Source: Gammaproteobacteria bacterium (lineage in GTDB: Bacteria > Pseudomonadota > Gammaproteobacteria > Pseudomonadales > Azotimanducaceae). Taken from it: a stretch of DNA of 48,624 nucleotides. The stretch covers positions 1 through 48,624 of the forward strand of contig VYDB01000006.1 in assembly GCA_009843635.1 (NCBI GenBank), in the 5' to 3' direction. Both the position numbers and the translations under genes were made by a program. This document shows, piece after piece, positions 27,533 through 35,448 of this stretch. The notes below the pieces were generated by a model, which saw only the letters and a program-made list of their open reading frames with translations, was not told the DNA's origin and made no database searches. Each line of letters starts with the position of its first letter. The stretch's first letter is position 1.

Positions 27533-28504
27533 CTAACCATCCGGCCCTTCAGTTGCTTGAAACGCTGCCTTGAAGCTGTTCGCGGCAATCGCTGCGAGTT
27601 CCGTTTGGCCGAGGTTCAGGGCCTGCGCTACGCGGGTGAAGTTGTCGTTGACGTAGCCTCCGAAGTAGGCAGGGTCGTCGGAATTGACGGTGACCAACAA
27701 CCCCTGGTCGAGCATTCGCTTGAGCGGATGCGCCCGCAGATCAGGCACCACGCGGAGCTTGAGATTGGATAGCGGGCACAGCGTCAGCGGCACTTGGTCT
27801 CGGCGCAGGCGGGCGACCAAGGCATCATCCTCCAAGGCCCGGTTGCCGTGATCGATGCGCTCGACGCCCAACACGTCAAGCGCCTCCCAAATGTACGCCG
27901 CAGGCCCTTCCTCCCCCGCATGGGCAGTTAGCTTGAACCCTAGGTCCCGCGCTGCTGCAAAGACATTCCTGAACTTTCTCGGCGGATGGCCAAGTTCGCT
28001 GGAATCGAGCCCAACGCCAATGAAGTCGCCGTGATAGGGCTCGGCGTCCTCAAGGGTTCCAAAGGCCTCCCGCTCGCTCAAGTGCCGCAAGAAACACAGG
28101 ATCAGCGACACCTCGAGGCCGCGGCCCGCGGCCTGGCGAGCCGCCTCGTTCAATCCCTGCATGAAGTCTTGGAACCGCACGCCACGGCAGAGATGCGCTT
28201 GCGGGTCGACAAAGCACTCAAGATGGGTGACGTTGTCGGCCCCGACCCGCCGAAAGCAGGCGTCCGCCAAGGCGAAGAAGTCCGACGCCGTGCGCAGCAC
28301 GCCCATGCCGGCATAGTAGAGATCCAGGAAGTCCTGCAGGTTGGAAAACTGGTAGGCCGCCTGCACCTCGGCGATGTCCGCATAGGGCAGTTCAACGCCA
28401 TTGCGGCCCGCCAAGTCGAGCATCATGGCGGGCTCCAGCGAACCTTCGATGTGCAGGTGCAGTTCGGCTTTCGGCAAGCCTTGAATGAAGGCCGTGCGAT
28501 CCAT
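27533..28504 (-). CDS. adenine deaminase (adenosine deaminase family)
   Basis: A 323-residue zinc-dependent deaminase. The metal motifs are AELHLHIEGSLEP (H-x-H), the HAGEEGPAAYIW segment with the catalytic Glu, DHGNR and NSDDPAYFGGY. The text LDLYYAGMGVLRT, FLRHLSE and GVGLDSSELGHPP, together with EEGPxxYIWEALD, corresponds to the Pseudomonas aeruginosa PA0148 group, which deaminates adenine to hypoxanthine; I assign adenine over adenosine on that basis. It is separated from ribokinase by three bases, so adenine and ribose handling are linked. Two other deaminases of the same superfamily occur in this window, at 35449 (MtaD type) and 46328. Confidence 0.88.
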   Translation of the reverse strand: MDRTAFIQGLPKAELHLHIEGSLEPAMMLDLAGRNGVELPYADIAEVQAAYQFSNLQDFLDLYYAGMGVLRTASDFFALADACFRRVGADNVTHLECFVDPQAHLCRGVRFQDFMQGLNEAARQAAGRGLEVSLILCFLRHLSEREAFGTLEDAEPYHGDFIGVGLDSSELGHPPRKFRNVFAAARDLGFKLTAHAGEEGPAAYIWEALDVLGVERIDHGNRALEDDALVARLRRDQVPLTLCPLSNLKLRVVPDLRAHPLKRMLDQGLLVTVNSDDPAYFGGYVNDNFTRVAQALNLGQTELAAIAANSFKAAFQATEGPDG

Positions 28505-28507
28505 CGG

Positions 28508-29410
28508 CTAAGCCGCTTCCACTTCAATCAGGGTGGGCATCGACGACCCAGCGCCAGGCCGCTGCACACAGATGGCCGCAGCCTTGTTGGCATAGGCAAG
28601 GCCCTCCGCCAAGCGGTCTCCAGCGCACAGGCGGGCGGCCAATGCACCCACGAAGCAGTCGCCGGCACCGGTGGTGTCCACGACGGGCACGGCATGCCCA
28701 GGGTGTTCAATGATCTGGTCCCCATCGATCGCGACCACGCCCTCCCGGCCCAAGGTCACGACGATGATCTGCTGCGGGAAGCAGCGCGCCGCAACAGCGG
28801 CTCTGGCAGCGCCCCGCCGGTCTTCCACCGGCGCCTTGGCAAAAAACTCAAGTTCGACTTCGTTCACCACCACGATGTCCGCCAATGGCCAAAGATCGTC
28901 TGCGCCGGCTATCGCTGGCGCGGCGTTGAGCACGTTCAGGGCCTTGGCAGCCCTACCCCGCGCGAAGAACGAGGCGACCGTCGGCACCGGAATCTCCAAT
29001 TGGCTGACCAGCACATCGCCGGCGCGAACGGGCACCTCGGCAATCGCGGCGGCATCGAGCGACCCGTTAGCGCCCGGAATCACGACGATGGAGTTTTCGC
29101 CCACCTCATCGACGAGAATCATGGCCGTGCCGGTCGGCGCCTCGGCCAGCTTGAGCGAGCAGGTGACACCGTTTTCCACGAGGTGCGCCCTCAAGTCCTG
29201 CCCGAAGGCGTCTTCGCCCACGCAGCCCACCAAGGTCGTAGCCGCGCCTAGCCTGGCCGCCGCCACCGCCTGGTTGGCGCCTTTGCCCCCCGGGTGCAGG
29301 GCAAAGCCCTCGCCGGGCAGTGTTTCGCCGGGCTGCGGCAGCCGGGGCACCGTGGCCACCAGGTCCACGTTCGCCGAGCCAGCGACAAGGACATTATTGA
29401 TTGGGTGCAA
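28508..29410 (-). CDS. rbsK: ribokinase
   Basis: A 300-residue PfkB-family kinase that phosphorylates ribose at C5. The N-terminal GSANVDLVATVPRLPQPGET, the GGKGANQAVAAARLG motif and the anion-hole/catalytic motif DTTGAGDCFVGALAARL are typical of RbsK. The start is TTG at 29410, seven bases after the cupin stop; no better upstream codon is visible. Next to adenine deaminase, it probably feeds ribose from nucleosides into the pentose phosphate pathway. A related PfkB nucleoside kinase is the alternative. Confidence 0.9.
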   Translation of the reverse strand: MHPINNVLVAGSANVDLVATVPRLPQPGETLPGEGFALHPGGKGANQAVAAARLGAATTLVGCVGEDAFGQDLRAHLVENGVTCSLKLAEAPTGTAMILVDEVGENSIVVIPGANGSLDAAAIAEVPVRAGDVLVSQLEIPVPTVASFFARGRAAKALNVLNAAPAIAGADDLWPLADIVVVNEVELEFFAKAPVEDRRGAARAAVAARCFPQQIIVVTLGREGVVAIDGDQIIEHPGHAVPVVDTTGAGDCFVGALAARLCAGDRLAEGLAYANKAAAICVQRPGAGSSMPTLIEVEAA

Positions 29411-29417
29411 GGGAGAC

Positions 29418-29786
29418 CTACGCCGGTCGATCAGCCGGATCGAGCAGAGTCAGCTTCTCGAATAGGTTGGCGGGCTCCGGTATGCCAACGATGTAAACCA
29501 TGCGCTCGGTGACCTCACCTTCCGCGTGCAAGGCCCCGGCGGGAATCAGCAGTTTGTCCCCCGGACCAAGGGGCAACTTGGTGCCGTGCTCATCGAGCAC
29601 ATAGCTGCGGCCGGCGAGCACGTAACCGTGGTTGTCAACGTCGTGCCAGTGCAGGGGCAACTCCTCCATGCGTTCAGACACATAGGTGGTGGGCCACAGG
29701 TCATGCTTCTTGATGTCGTCGAGCACCTGCTCCTTGGTGGTGAAGAAGTTGTGGATCACTTGCATGGGGCCTGGGGCGAGCGGCAT
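29418..29786 (-). CDS. small cupin-domain protein
   Basis: A 122-residue single-cupin protein, first gene of the minus-strand salvage unit. The start at 29786 has GGAGG nine bases upstream; ATG at 29765 is an alternative. The cupin metal site is visible as HWHDVDNHGYVLAGR (H-x-H, then a later His) and a second motif LGPGDKLLIPAGALHAEGEV. Small cupins bind a metal and often act as isomerases, epimerases or sensors; no reaction can be assigned. It precedes ribokinase by seven bases. Confidence 0.8.
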   Translation of the reverse strand: MPLAPGPMQVIHNFFTTKEQVLDDIKKHDLWPTTYVSERMEELPLHWHDVDNHGYVLAGRSYVLDEHGTKLPLGPGDKLLIPAGALHAEGEVTERMVYIVGIPEPANLFEKLTLLDPADRPA

Positions 29787-29991
29787 GGCTTGCTTCCTCC
29801 AATTTCCCTTGATGTTAGTCCCTGCCGTCGGCGTTGTCGCCACTTGCCGAGGGAACCTTGCCGAAGGACGCCACGCCACCCATTGTGGACCGGCTCGACT
29901 CGAAGTGGTGAAATGGCGCGGCACAGCGCAACCCATGCATAAGGCGGCCATCCTGCCGCTGGCCAAAACCGTAATCCAAAGGAGACGATTC

Positions 29992-30936
29992 ATGTCCGAT
30001 CTCGTCGTCTATGGTGCCCCCCTCTCGCCCTTCGCGCGCAAGGTGCTGGCGGCTTGCGTTGCGATGCTAGCCCCCTTGGCGCAGGCGGACTGCGTGGAAG
30101 TCATCGCCCACCGGGGCGCCTCGGGCTATGCGCCGGAACACACCCTCGCGGCGTATGCCTTGGCTTATGGTCAAGGCGCGCCCTGGATCGAGCCGGACTT
30201 GATATTGACCGCCGATGGGGTGCCGATCGCTCTGCACGATCTCACGCTGGACCGCACCACCAACGTGGCGGAGGTATTCGCCGGACGGGCACGCGCGGAC
30301 GGCCTCCACTACGCAGCGGACTTCACCATTGGGGAACTGCAACGGCTGGCCATGGTCGAGCGGCGAACCGGGCGGTTCCCGCATGTCTCGTCGCGCATCC
30401 CGACACTGAAGGAGACGCTCGACTTGATTGACGGCCTCAACCAGACTACCGGGCGGCGCGTAGGGGTCATCCCAGAGTTGAAGCACCCTGCCATGCAACC
30501 GGGGCTGGGCGATGCCACGCTCAAGGTCTTGGCCGCCTACGACCTGCCGGTACGGATTCAGTCATTCGACGCCGAGGCGTTGGCAGCGCTCGACACCGAA
30601 CATCCGCGGGTGTTGCTGATCCGGCACGAAGCCCAACTCACGCCCCAAGGTCTGGATGGCATCGCCCGTTGGGCCAGCGGCATCGGCTTGCCCAAGTCCA
30701 TTCTCACCCCCGCGGCGGCGAGCCCCTCGCGCCACCCGCCGGTCATCAGCTTGGCCCATGAACGCGACTTGGCGGTGTACGCCTACACGTTGCGGGCCGA
30801 CCAAGTTGGCGAGCCGTTCACCCGCTTTGCTGATGAAGTGACCGCCCTCGCCCAAGCGGGCGTTGACGCCCTGTTCACCGATCACCCCGACCAAGCCTTG
30901 GCAGCGCTCCAGCAAGCTGGCTTGCGATGCCGCTGA
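29992..30936 (+). CDS. glycerophosphodiester phosphodiesterase, GST-like N-terminus
   Basis: A 314-residue GDPD-family enzyme (glycerophosphodiester to glycerol-3-phosphate and alcohol). The TIM-barrel begins VEVIAHRGASGYAPEHTLAAY (H-R-G, P-E-x-T), then IEPDLILTADGVPIALHD and later VIPELKHP and FTDHPDQAL near the end. The first 23 residues, MSDLVVYGAPLSPFARKVLA, are a textbook first strand and helix of a glutathione S-transferase, directly joined to a signal-peptide-like AAxMLAPLAQA and the mature enzyme. AAGGAG lies seven bases before ATG 29992. I read this as a deletion that joined the start of a GST gene to a GDPD gene; a long signal peptide with this n-region is the alternative. GTG at 30043 could start a shorter form. 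Confidence 0.85.
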   Translation: MSDLVVYGAPLSPFARKVLAACVAMLAPLAQADCVEVIAHRGASGYAPEHTLAAYALAYGQGAPWIEPDLILTADGVPIALHDLTLDRTTNVAEVFAGRARADGLHYAADFTIGELQRLAMVERRTGRFPHVSSRIPTLKETLDLIDGLNQTTGRRVGVIPELKHPAMQPGLGDATLKVLAAYDLPVRIQSFDAEALAALDTEHPRVLLIRHEAQLTPQGLDGIARWASGIGLPKSILTPAAASPSRHPPVISLAHERDLAVYAYTLRADQVGEPFTRFADEVTALAQAGVDALFTDHPDQALAALQQAGLRCR

Positions 30937-30992
30937 CTTGCGAAGTGATATGATGCGTGGTTGAAATGACGACTAGACAGGGGAGAGTGGCG

Positions 30993-31412
30993 GTGAAAGT
31001 CATCAAAGTCCTTGCCATCGCGCTGGTGGCCTACGCATTGGTGGTCGCGGTGTTTGAGTCGCTGCTCGGGTACTTCCAGCCGCAATCCGACCAGACCCTG
31101 ATCATCACCACCTTCGATGGCGAAGCCCATGATCGGGTGCTCACCGAACTGAGCAGCGGCGGGCAATCCTATGTTGCCGTGAACCACTGGCCCCGGGCTT
31201 GGTACCACCGAACGTTGGACAATCCGAAGGTGCGCATCACCCGCAACGGCGAAACCGCGGACTACACGGCGGTCCCGGTTTCGGGCGAAGAGCGAAACCG
31301 GGTTGAGGCGGACTATCCCGCCGGCCTCGTGTTCCGAATTCTCACCGGTTTCCCGCCCCGGCACTTCCTTCGTCTCGACCCCCAGGCATCTGCCAGCCCC
31401 TCCGACCAATAG
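30993..31412 (+). CDS. membrane-anchored nitroreductase-family (DUF385-like) protein
   Basis: A 139-residue protein with one N-terminal hydrophobic segment (VIKVLAIALVAYALVVAVF), then a small split beta-barrel domain. Landmarks such as TLIITTFDGEAHDRVLTEL, VAVNHWPRAWYHRTLDNP and VRITRNG recall the deazaflavin-dependent nitroreductase (DUF385) fold, whose mycobacterial members use F420. The GTG at 30993 is chosen for its GGGGAG leader with a seven-base gap. The next gene codes for an LLM-type flavin oxidoreductase, so both may use the same cofactor class. FMN use, or no cofactor at all, cannot be excluded. Confidence 0.65.
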   Translation: MKVIKVLAIALVAYALVVAVFESLLGYFQPQSDQTLIITTFDGEAHDRVLTELSSGGQSYVAVNHWPRAWYHRTLDNPKVRITRNGETADYTAVPVSGEERNRVEADYPAGLVFRILTGFPPRHFLRLDPQASASPSDQ

Positions 31413-31435
31413 CTTCACCAACGCTGAGACGCCCC

Positions 31436-32341
31436 ATGCCAGACCGCCTGCCTGCCGTCAGCCTTGCCGCGGTGCCCGGACGCCGCTTGAAGACCCTTGC
31501 CATCGCCGAGGAAATCGAGCGCCGAGGCTTTCCCGGCATCTACGGCCCGAGCCTCGGCGACAACCTCTCTCTTTGCCTGGCCATCGCCCTGCGCACCAGT
31601 CGGATCGAATTCGGCACCAGCATCACGCCCATCTACGGCCGCCATGTCAACGAGTACGCGTCAGCCGCATCGTTCATCCACGAAGCATCCGGGGGGCGCT
31701 TCCGTTTCGGCATCGGCGTCAGCCACGAACCCGCCCTCAAGCGCTTGGGCCTCCGTGGCGGCAAGCCCTTAAGCGACATCCGCGAGTTCGTGGCGGATCT
31801 GCGCGCCGTGCCGCGGGCCGGAGAGCTGCCGCCCATAGTGCTCGCCACCATGCGCGACCGGATGATCCGCTTGGCGGAGGAAATCGGCGACGGCATGGTG
31901 TTCGCCAACGGCGCCCGCAGCCACATGGCGGCGTCGCTCGCCAATCTCAGCGACGAGGCGCGGCAAGGCGAGCGCTTCTTCATCGGCAACATGATCCCCA
32001 CCTGCATCAGCGACGACGAGGACGCCGCCAAGGCCGTGAACCGGCGCACCCTGACCAGCTACGCCTTCCTGCCGAACTACCGGAACTACTGGAAGGAGGC
32101 GGGCTACGTCGAGGAAATGGAAGGCGTGGAGGCGGCCATGGAGGCCGGCGACACGGCACAGGCAGCAGCCAGCCTATCGGACCGCTGGCTGGCCGACACC
32201 ACCCTGTTCGGCAGCGCCGCCAAGGTGCGGGAGGGCATAGAGGCCTGGTTCGATGCCGGCATCAAGACGCCCATCATCGTCCCCTCATCGGCCTCCGGAG
32301 GGCAGATGCAGGCCTTGGAGGAGTTCTTCGCCATCTGGTGA
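31436..32341 (+). CDS. LLM-class flavin-dependent oxidoreductase
   Basis: A 301-residue TIM-barrel oxidoreductase of the luciferase-like monooxygenase group. Landmarks include IAEEIERRGFPGIYGP, the IEFGTSITPIYGRHVNEYA strand with the family pattern of alternative flavin-binding residues, GGRFRFGIGVSHEP and FGSAAKVREGIEAWFDAG at the end. Members use FMN with a reductase or coenzyme F420; the sequence alone does not decide. It is 23 bases after the DUF385-like gene and 6 bases before the SixA-like gene. Confidence 0.85.
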   Translation: MPDRLPAVSLAAVPGRRLKTLAIAEEIERRGFPGIYGPSLGDNLSLCLAIALRTSRIEFGTSITPIYGRHVNEYASAASFIHEASGGRFRFGIGVSHEPALKRLGLRGGKPLSDIREFVADLRAVPRAGELPPIVLATMRDRMIRLAEEIGDGMVFANGARSHMAASLANLSDEARQGERFFIGNMIPTCISDDEDAAKAVNRRTLTSYAFLPNYRNYWKEAGYVEEMEGVEAAMEAGDTAQAAASLSDRWLADTTLFGSAAKVREGIEAWFDAGIKTPIIVPSSASGGQMQALEEFFAIW

Positions 32342-32347
32342 TTGGAA

Positions 32348-32851
32348 ATGCATCTTTGGTTGATTCGGCATGCCAAGTCCTCCTGGAGCAGTGCCGCCAA
32401 GAGCGACTTTGACCGCCCCCTGAATCAACGCGGTGAACGGGACGGCCCGAAAATGCGCGATTGGCTCGCCAGCCAATCCCACCCGATTCAATGGATCTGG
32501 ACCAGCGACGCCGCGAGGGCACTAGCCACCGCGGCGTTCGTGGCCGAGGCCTTCCCTAGCGCTACGCTCAAGGCAGATCATCGCCTCTACGGCGCGACCC
32601 CGGCCTCGATGGTCAGCGTGCTTCAAAATACGCCCCCCAACATTGAAACCGCCGCCATCGTCGCCCACAACCCGGGAATCACCGAGAGCGTCAACCTGCT
32701 TGTTGGAACGACGGTGATCGACAACATGCCCACTTTCGGCGCCGCGTTGCTGCGGTGGCCAGGCGGCCCCGATGCGCTGCAGGTTGGCGCTGCCCGATTG
32801 GAAGTCCTGATGAGCCCCAAGCGCCTGCCCGGTCGCCTCGCACTGGACTAA
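32348..32851 (+). CDS. SixA-like phosphohistidine phosphatase
   Basis: A 167-residue protein of the histidine phosphatase superfamily closest to SixA, which dephosphorylates phosphohistidine in signalling or PTS proteins. The motif is LIRHAKSSWSS (RHAKSSW form), the second Arg is in TSDAARALATA, and the late His is in VAHNPGITE. ATG 32348 is preferred over the TTG two codons upstream. Its substrate here is unknown; no PTS gene is in the window. Confidence 0.82.
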   Translation: MHLWLIRHAKSSWSSAAKSDFDRPLNQRGERDGPKMRDWLASQSHPIQWIWTSDAARALATAAFVAEAFPSATLKADHRLYGATPASMVSVLQNTPPNIETAAIVAHNPGITESVNLLVGTTVIDNMPTFGAALLRWPGGPDALQVGAARLEVLMSPKRLPGRLALD

Positions 32852-32905
32852 CCGCGTCCCAGCGCGTATATCTGTGCGCCGAAAGAGGAAACCCGGAGCT
32901 GTTCA

Positions 32906-33088
32906 ATGCAATTCTTGTCTTTCCTGGCGCTGCTCGGCATCGCCTACCTCCTGTGGCGGCTCACCGACCAGATTCCCGACATCGTGTTTCGCTTAAGCGA
33001 GATTCAACGGGACACCGCCGAACTGCTGCGCCTGTCCAAGGCCAAGGCAAACGACGCCGACGCCCCAGCGGCCGATTCCGAAGACTGA
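32906..33088 (+). CDS. small single-span membrane protein (60 aa)
   Basis: A 60-residue protein with one N-terminal hydrophobic segment (FLSFLALLGIAYLLW, residues 3-17) followed by a charged helix (LSEIQRDTAELLRLSKAKA) and an acidic tail ending DSED. No family recognised. It has GGAG upstream and is six bases from the next membrane protein gene, suggesting the two are partners. Coding status is supported by composition and spacing, not by a family match. Confidence 0.65.
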   Translation: MQFLSFLALLGIAYLLWRLTDQIPDIVFRLSEIQRDTAELLRLSKAKANDADAPAADSED

Positions 33089-33094
33089 TCCGCC

Positions 33095-33877
33095 ATGAGC
33101 AAGCCGTCCGCGCCGGAGCGGTTTGACTGGCGCATCTGGCTGGGCCTCGTCCTCACCTTCGCATGGCTGGCCCTCGGCGCTGCCTACATATCCGCGCGCA
33201 TCGGTTGGGGCCAAGTGGGTTCGTTGGATGCCGCCACGCTCGGCAACTTTCTCGAAGGCGCCTTTGCCCCCTTGGCGTTTCTGTGGCTGGTAATCGGCTA
33301 CTTCCTGCAACGCAAGGAACTCGAGCAGAACACCGAGGCCCTGCGCGCCCAATCGCTGGAAATCCAGCGCTCCGCCGACCAAGCCATCATCCAGTCGGAG
33401 CGCATGGTGGCCAGCGAACGGCATGCGCATCAAGAGGCGTTTCTGCGCCTCGCCGACACCGTGGGCAACCAACTTGGCGCGATTGCCGGACTGCTGTTCG
33501 TTTCCAGCCAGGGTGCGGCCGCCGACGGCAGCGTCAGCAACGAGGAAATCAGCAAGCTGTTCGCGACGGCCTCGGCCCAGGATCCGGAAGTCTTCTCGCG
33601 GCGCTTGCTTGAGCTGCATTTGCAGGAAAGCGACCCCGGCAAGCGATTCGCCCTGTTCTACGGCACGGAAGTCCGGGCACGGCACACCAACAACTTCATC
33701 CACACTTGCGAGCGACTGCTTGAGCGCGCCAAGGAAGTGGATCGTGAGAACATCCTGCGCGATGCCCTCATGGCCAACGGACACGGTTTCCTGTACCGCC
33801 TGATGAAGCAGCATCAGGCCAACGCGCCCGAGACGCTGGCCGACATCAAGGCGACCGGCACTTACATAGACTTCTGA
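33095..33877 (+). CDS. membrane protein with coiled coil, uncharacterised
   Basis: A 260-residue protein with two hydrophobic segments (about 13-34 and 56-70, WLGLVLTFAWLALGAAYI and FAPLAFLWLVIGYFL) and then a long charged helix (QRKELEQNTEALRAQSLEIQ) that could form a coiled coil, followed by a C-terminal region without clear motifs, including ALFYGTEVRARHTNNF. I do not recognise the family. It may assemble with the 60-residue protein just upstream. Confidence 0.7.
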   Translation: MSKPSAPERFDWRIWLGLVLTFAWLALGAAYISARIGWGQVGSLDAATLGNFLEGAFAPLAFLWLVIGYFLQRKELEQNTEALRAQSLEIQRSADQAIIQSERMVASERHAHQEAFLRLADTVGNQLGAIAGLLFVSSQGAAADGSVSNEEISKLFATASAQDPEVFSRRLLELHLQESDPGKRFALFYGTEVRARHTNNFIHTCERLLERAKEVDRENILRDALMANGHGFLYRLMKQHQANAPETLADIKATGTYIDF

Positions 33878-33954
33878 CCAACCCGGCGGTCTCCCGATGC
33901 GCAGCATCGGACCCCCGGCCAGCCGGCGCAAACCCTCACCAAGGAGGCAACGAC

Positions 33955-34833
33955 ATGACCAACCGCATCCACTCGACGCTGATCGCGGCGGCGCTTCTGT
34001 GCAGCGTCACGGCGAGCGCAGCGCCCGATCCCTTCGCCGAAGTCGAGGTCACGGCCACGGCGGTCGCGGGCCCGGTGCACATGCTGACCGGCGCCGGCGG
34101 CAACATCGCGGTGACCGTGGGCGAAGACGGTGTGCTGATCGTCGATGACCAGTTTTTGCCCTTGGCCGAGCGCATCCAAGCCGCCATCAACGAACTCGGC
34201 GGCGACCGACCCAAGTTCGTGCTCAACACCCACTACCACGGCGACCACGTTGGCGGCAATCCGCACTTCGGCCAAGCCGCCACGATCATCGCCCACCGCA
34301 ACGTGCGCACCCGCCTTGCCGCCGATGAAGCGCTGCCGCCCGTCGCCCTGCCGGTGGTGACCTTCGACGACGCGATGAGCGTGCATTTCAACGGCGAGGA
34401 AATCGCGCTCTTCCACCTGCCCGCCGGCCACACCGACGGGGACAGCGCGGTCTGGTTCAAATCCTCCAACGTGCTGCACCTGGGCGATCAACTGTTCAGC
34501 GGCCGCTTCCCCTACATCGACCTTGACGCCGGCGGCACGGTCCAAGGCTACATCGCCAACCTGGAGGCCGTTCTCGAAAGCGCGCCGAGCGACGTGCAAG
34601 TGATTCCCGGCCATGGGCCCCTAGGCACCCTGGACGCGGTTCGCCAAGCCGTCGCTGTCATTCGCACCACCCGCGCCGCGGTGGCCGAGGCCATTGCCGA
34701 CGGCACCGAAATCGACGCGATCATCGAGGCGGGCTTGGGGGACGAGTTCGCGGACCACTGGGGCAGCGGATTCATCAACGAGGAGAGGTGGATTCGCATC
34801 CTCGCCCGGGACATCGGGGAACGGGGCCATTGA
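33955..34833 (+). CDS. exported metallo-beta-lactamase-fold hydrolase
   Basis: A 292-residue MBL-fold protein with a signal peptide (MTNRIHSTLIAAALLCSVTASA) cut before APDP. The dinuclear zinc motifs are THYHGDHVGG (H-x-H-x-D-H), HLPAGHTDGD, LHLGDQLFSG and IPGHGPLG. A strong AAGGAGG precedes the ATG. Exported members include quinoprotein-type relatives and general hydrolases; nothing points to a beta-lactam substrate. The next gene overlaps its stop by a TTGA arrangement. Confidence 0.88.
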   Translation: MTNRIHSTLIAAALLCSVTASAAPDPFAEVEVTATAVAGPVHMLTGAGGNIAVTVGEDGVLIVDDQFLPLAERIQAAINELGGDRPKFVLNTHYHGDHVGGNPHFGQAATIIAHRNVRTRLAADEALPPVALPVVTFDDAMSVHFNGEEIALFHLPAGHTDGDSAVWFKSSNVLHLGDQLFSGRFPYIDLDAGGTVQGYIANLEAVLESAPSDVQVIPGHGPLGTLDAVRQAVAVIRTTRAAVAEAIADGTEIDAIIEAGLGDEFADHWGSGFINEERWIRILARDIGERGH

Positions 34834-35417
34834 ACCCCATCACCTGGTTCCACGAAGACCGGAAGCGGGCGAGGACTGAGCGCGACCCCTGCGCCGAACT
34901 CTGCGCCCTGGCCACGGTGAACGCGGACGGCGCGCCGGAGATCCGCACCTTGGTGCTGCGCGACCTCGAGGATCCGGCAAACCCAACCGAAGGAACCCGC
35001 CTCGCCGTGTTCATCAACGACAGCAGCCCCAAGTGGTCCGCCATGGCGCGGGTGTCAGCGCTCGCCTACTTTCCCGTCCTGAAAGTCCAGTACCGCCTCT
35101 CCTGCGCCACCGCGCCGGTGCCGGGGGCGCTGGTCCACGGGCGCTGGCAGGATCGGCCCGAGGCGCCGAAGCGAATGGACTGGTACTACGCCAGGCGTCC
35201 GCAAAGCTCGCCCGTCGCCAGCCGCAGCCAACTCATCGAGGAAGTGGGCGAACTCAACCTTCCTCAACCCCTAGTCGCCCCGCCATCCGCGCGCGGGCTC
35301 TACCTGCTTCCGTTCGCGATTGAACGGCTGGATCTCAACCAACCCGACGGCATCCACGACCGTCGCCGCTGGCACCGACCCGATACTGGCTGGAGGGAAA
35401 CCGTGTTGGTGCCTTAG
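34830..35417 (+). CDS. pyridoxamine 5'-phosphate oxidase-fold protein
   Basis: A 195-residue split-barrel flavoprotein. The TTG start shares its last two bases with the preceding TGA (TTGA). Landmarks are CALATVNADGAPEIRTLVLR (family FMN-binding segment), NDSSPKWSAM and YPVLKVQYRLS-like text; the C-terminus IHDRRRWHRPDTGWRETVLVP resembles the PNPOx dimerisation tail (RLHDRLRY...GW). It may oxidise PNP/PMP or act as a general FMN protein of the same fold; the catalytic substrate residues are not all clear. Confidence 0.75.
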   Translation: MNPITWFHEDRKRARTERDPCAELCALATVNADGAPEIRTLVLRDLEDPANPTEGTRLAVFINDSSPKWSAMARVSALAYFPVLKVQYRLSCATAPVPGALVHGRWQDRPEAPKRMDWYYARRPQSSPVASRSQLIEEVGELNLPQPLVAPPSARGLYLLPFAIERLDLNQPDGIHDRRRWHRPDTGWRETVLVP

Positions 35418-35442
35418 GAGCCTGTCCCAGCGTGGGTATAAT
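35414..35442 (+). promoter_or_regulatory. promoter of mtaD with exact TATAAT, leaderless
   Basis: A perfect TATAAT at 35437-35442 lies 17 bases after TTAGGA (35414-35419). The first base of the mtaD ATG (35449) is seven bases after the -10, exactly where transcription is expected to start, so the mRNA should be leaderless. The ATG has no ribosome-binding site, which fits. Confidence 0.6.
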
Positions 35443-35448
35443 CGGCCA

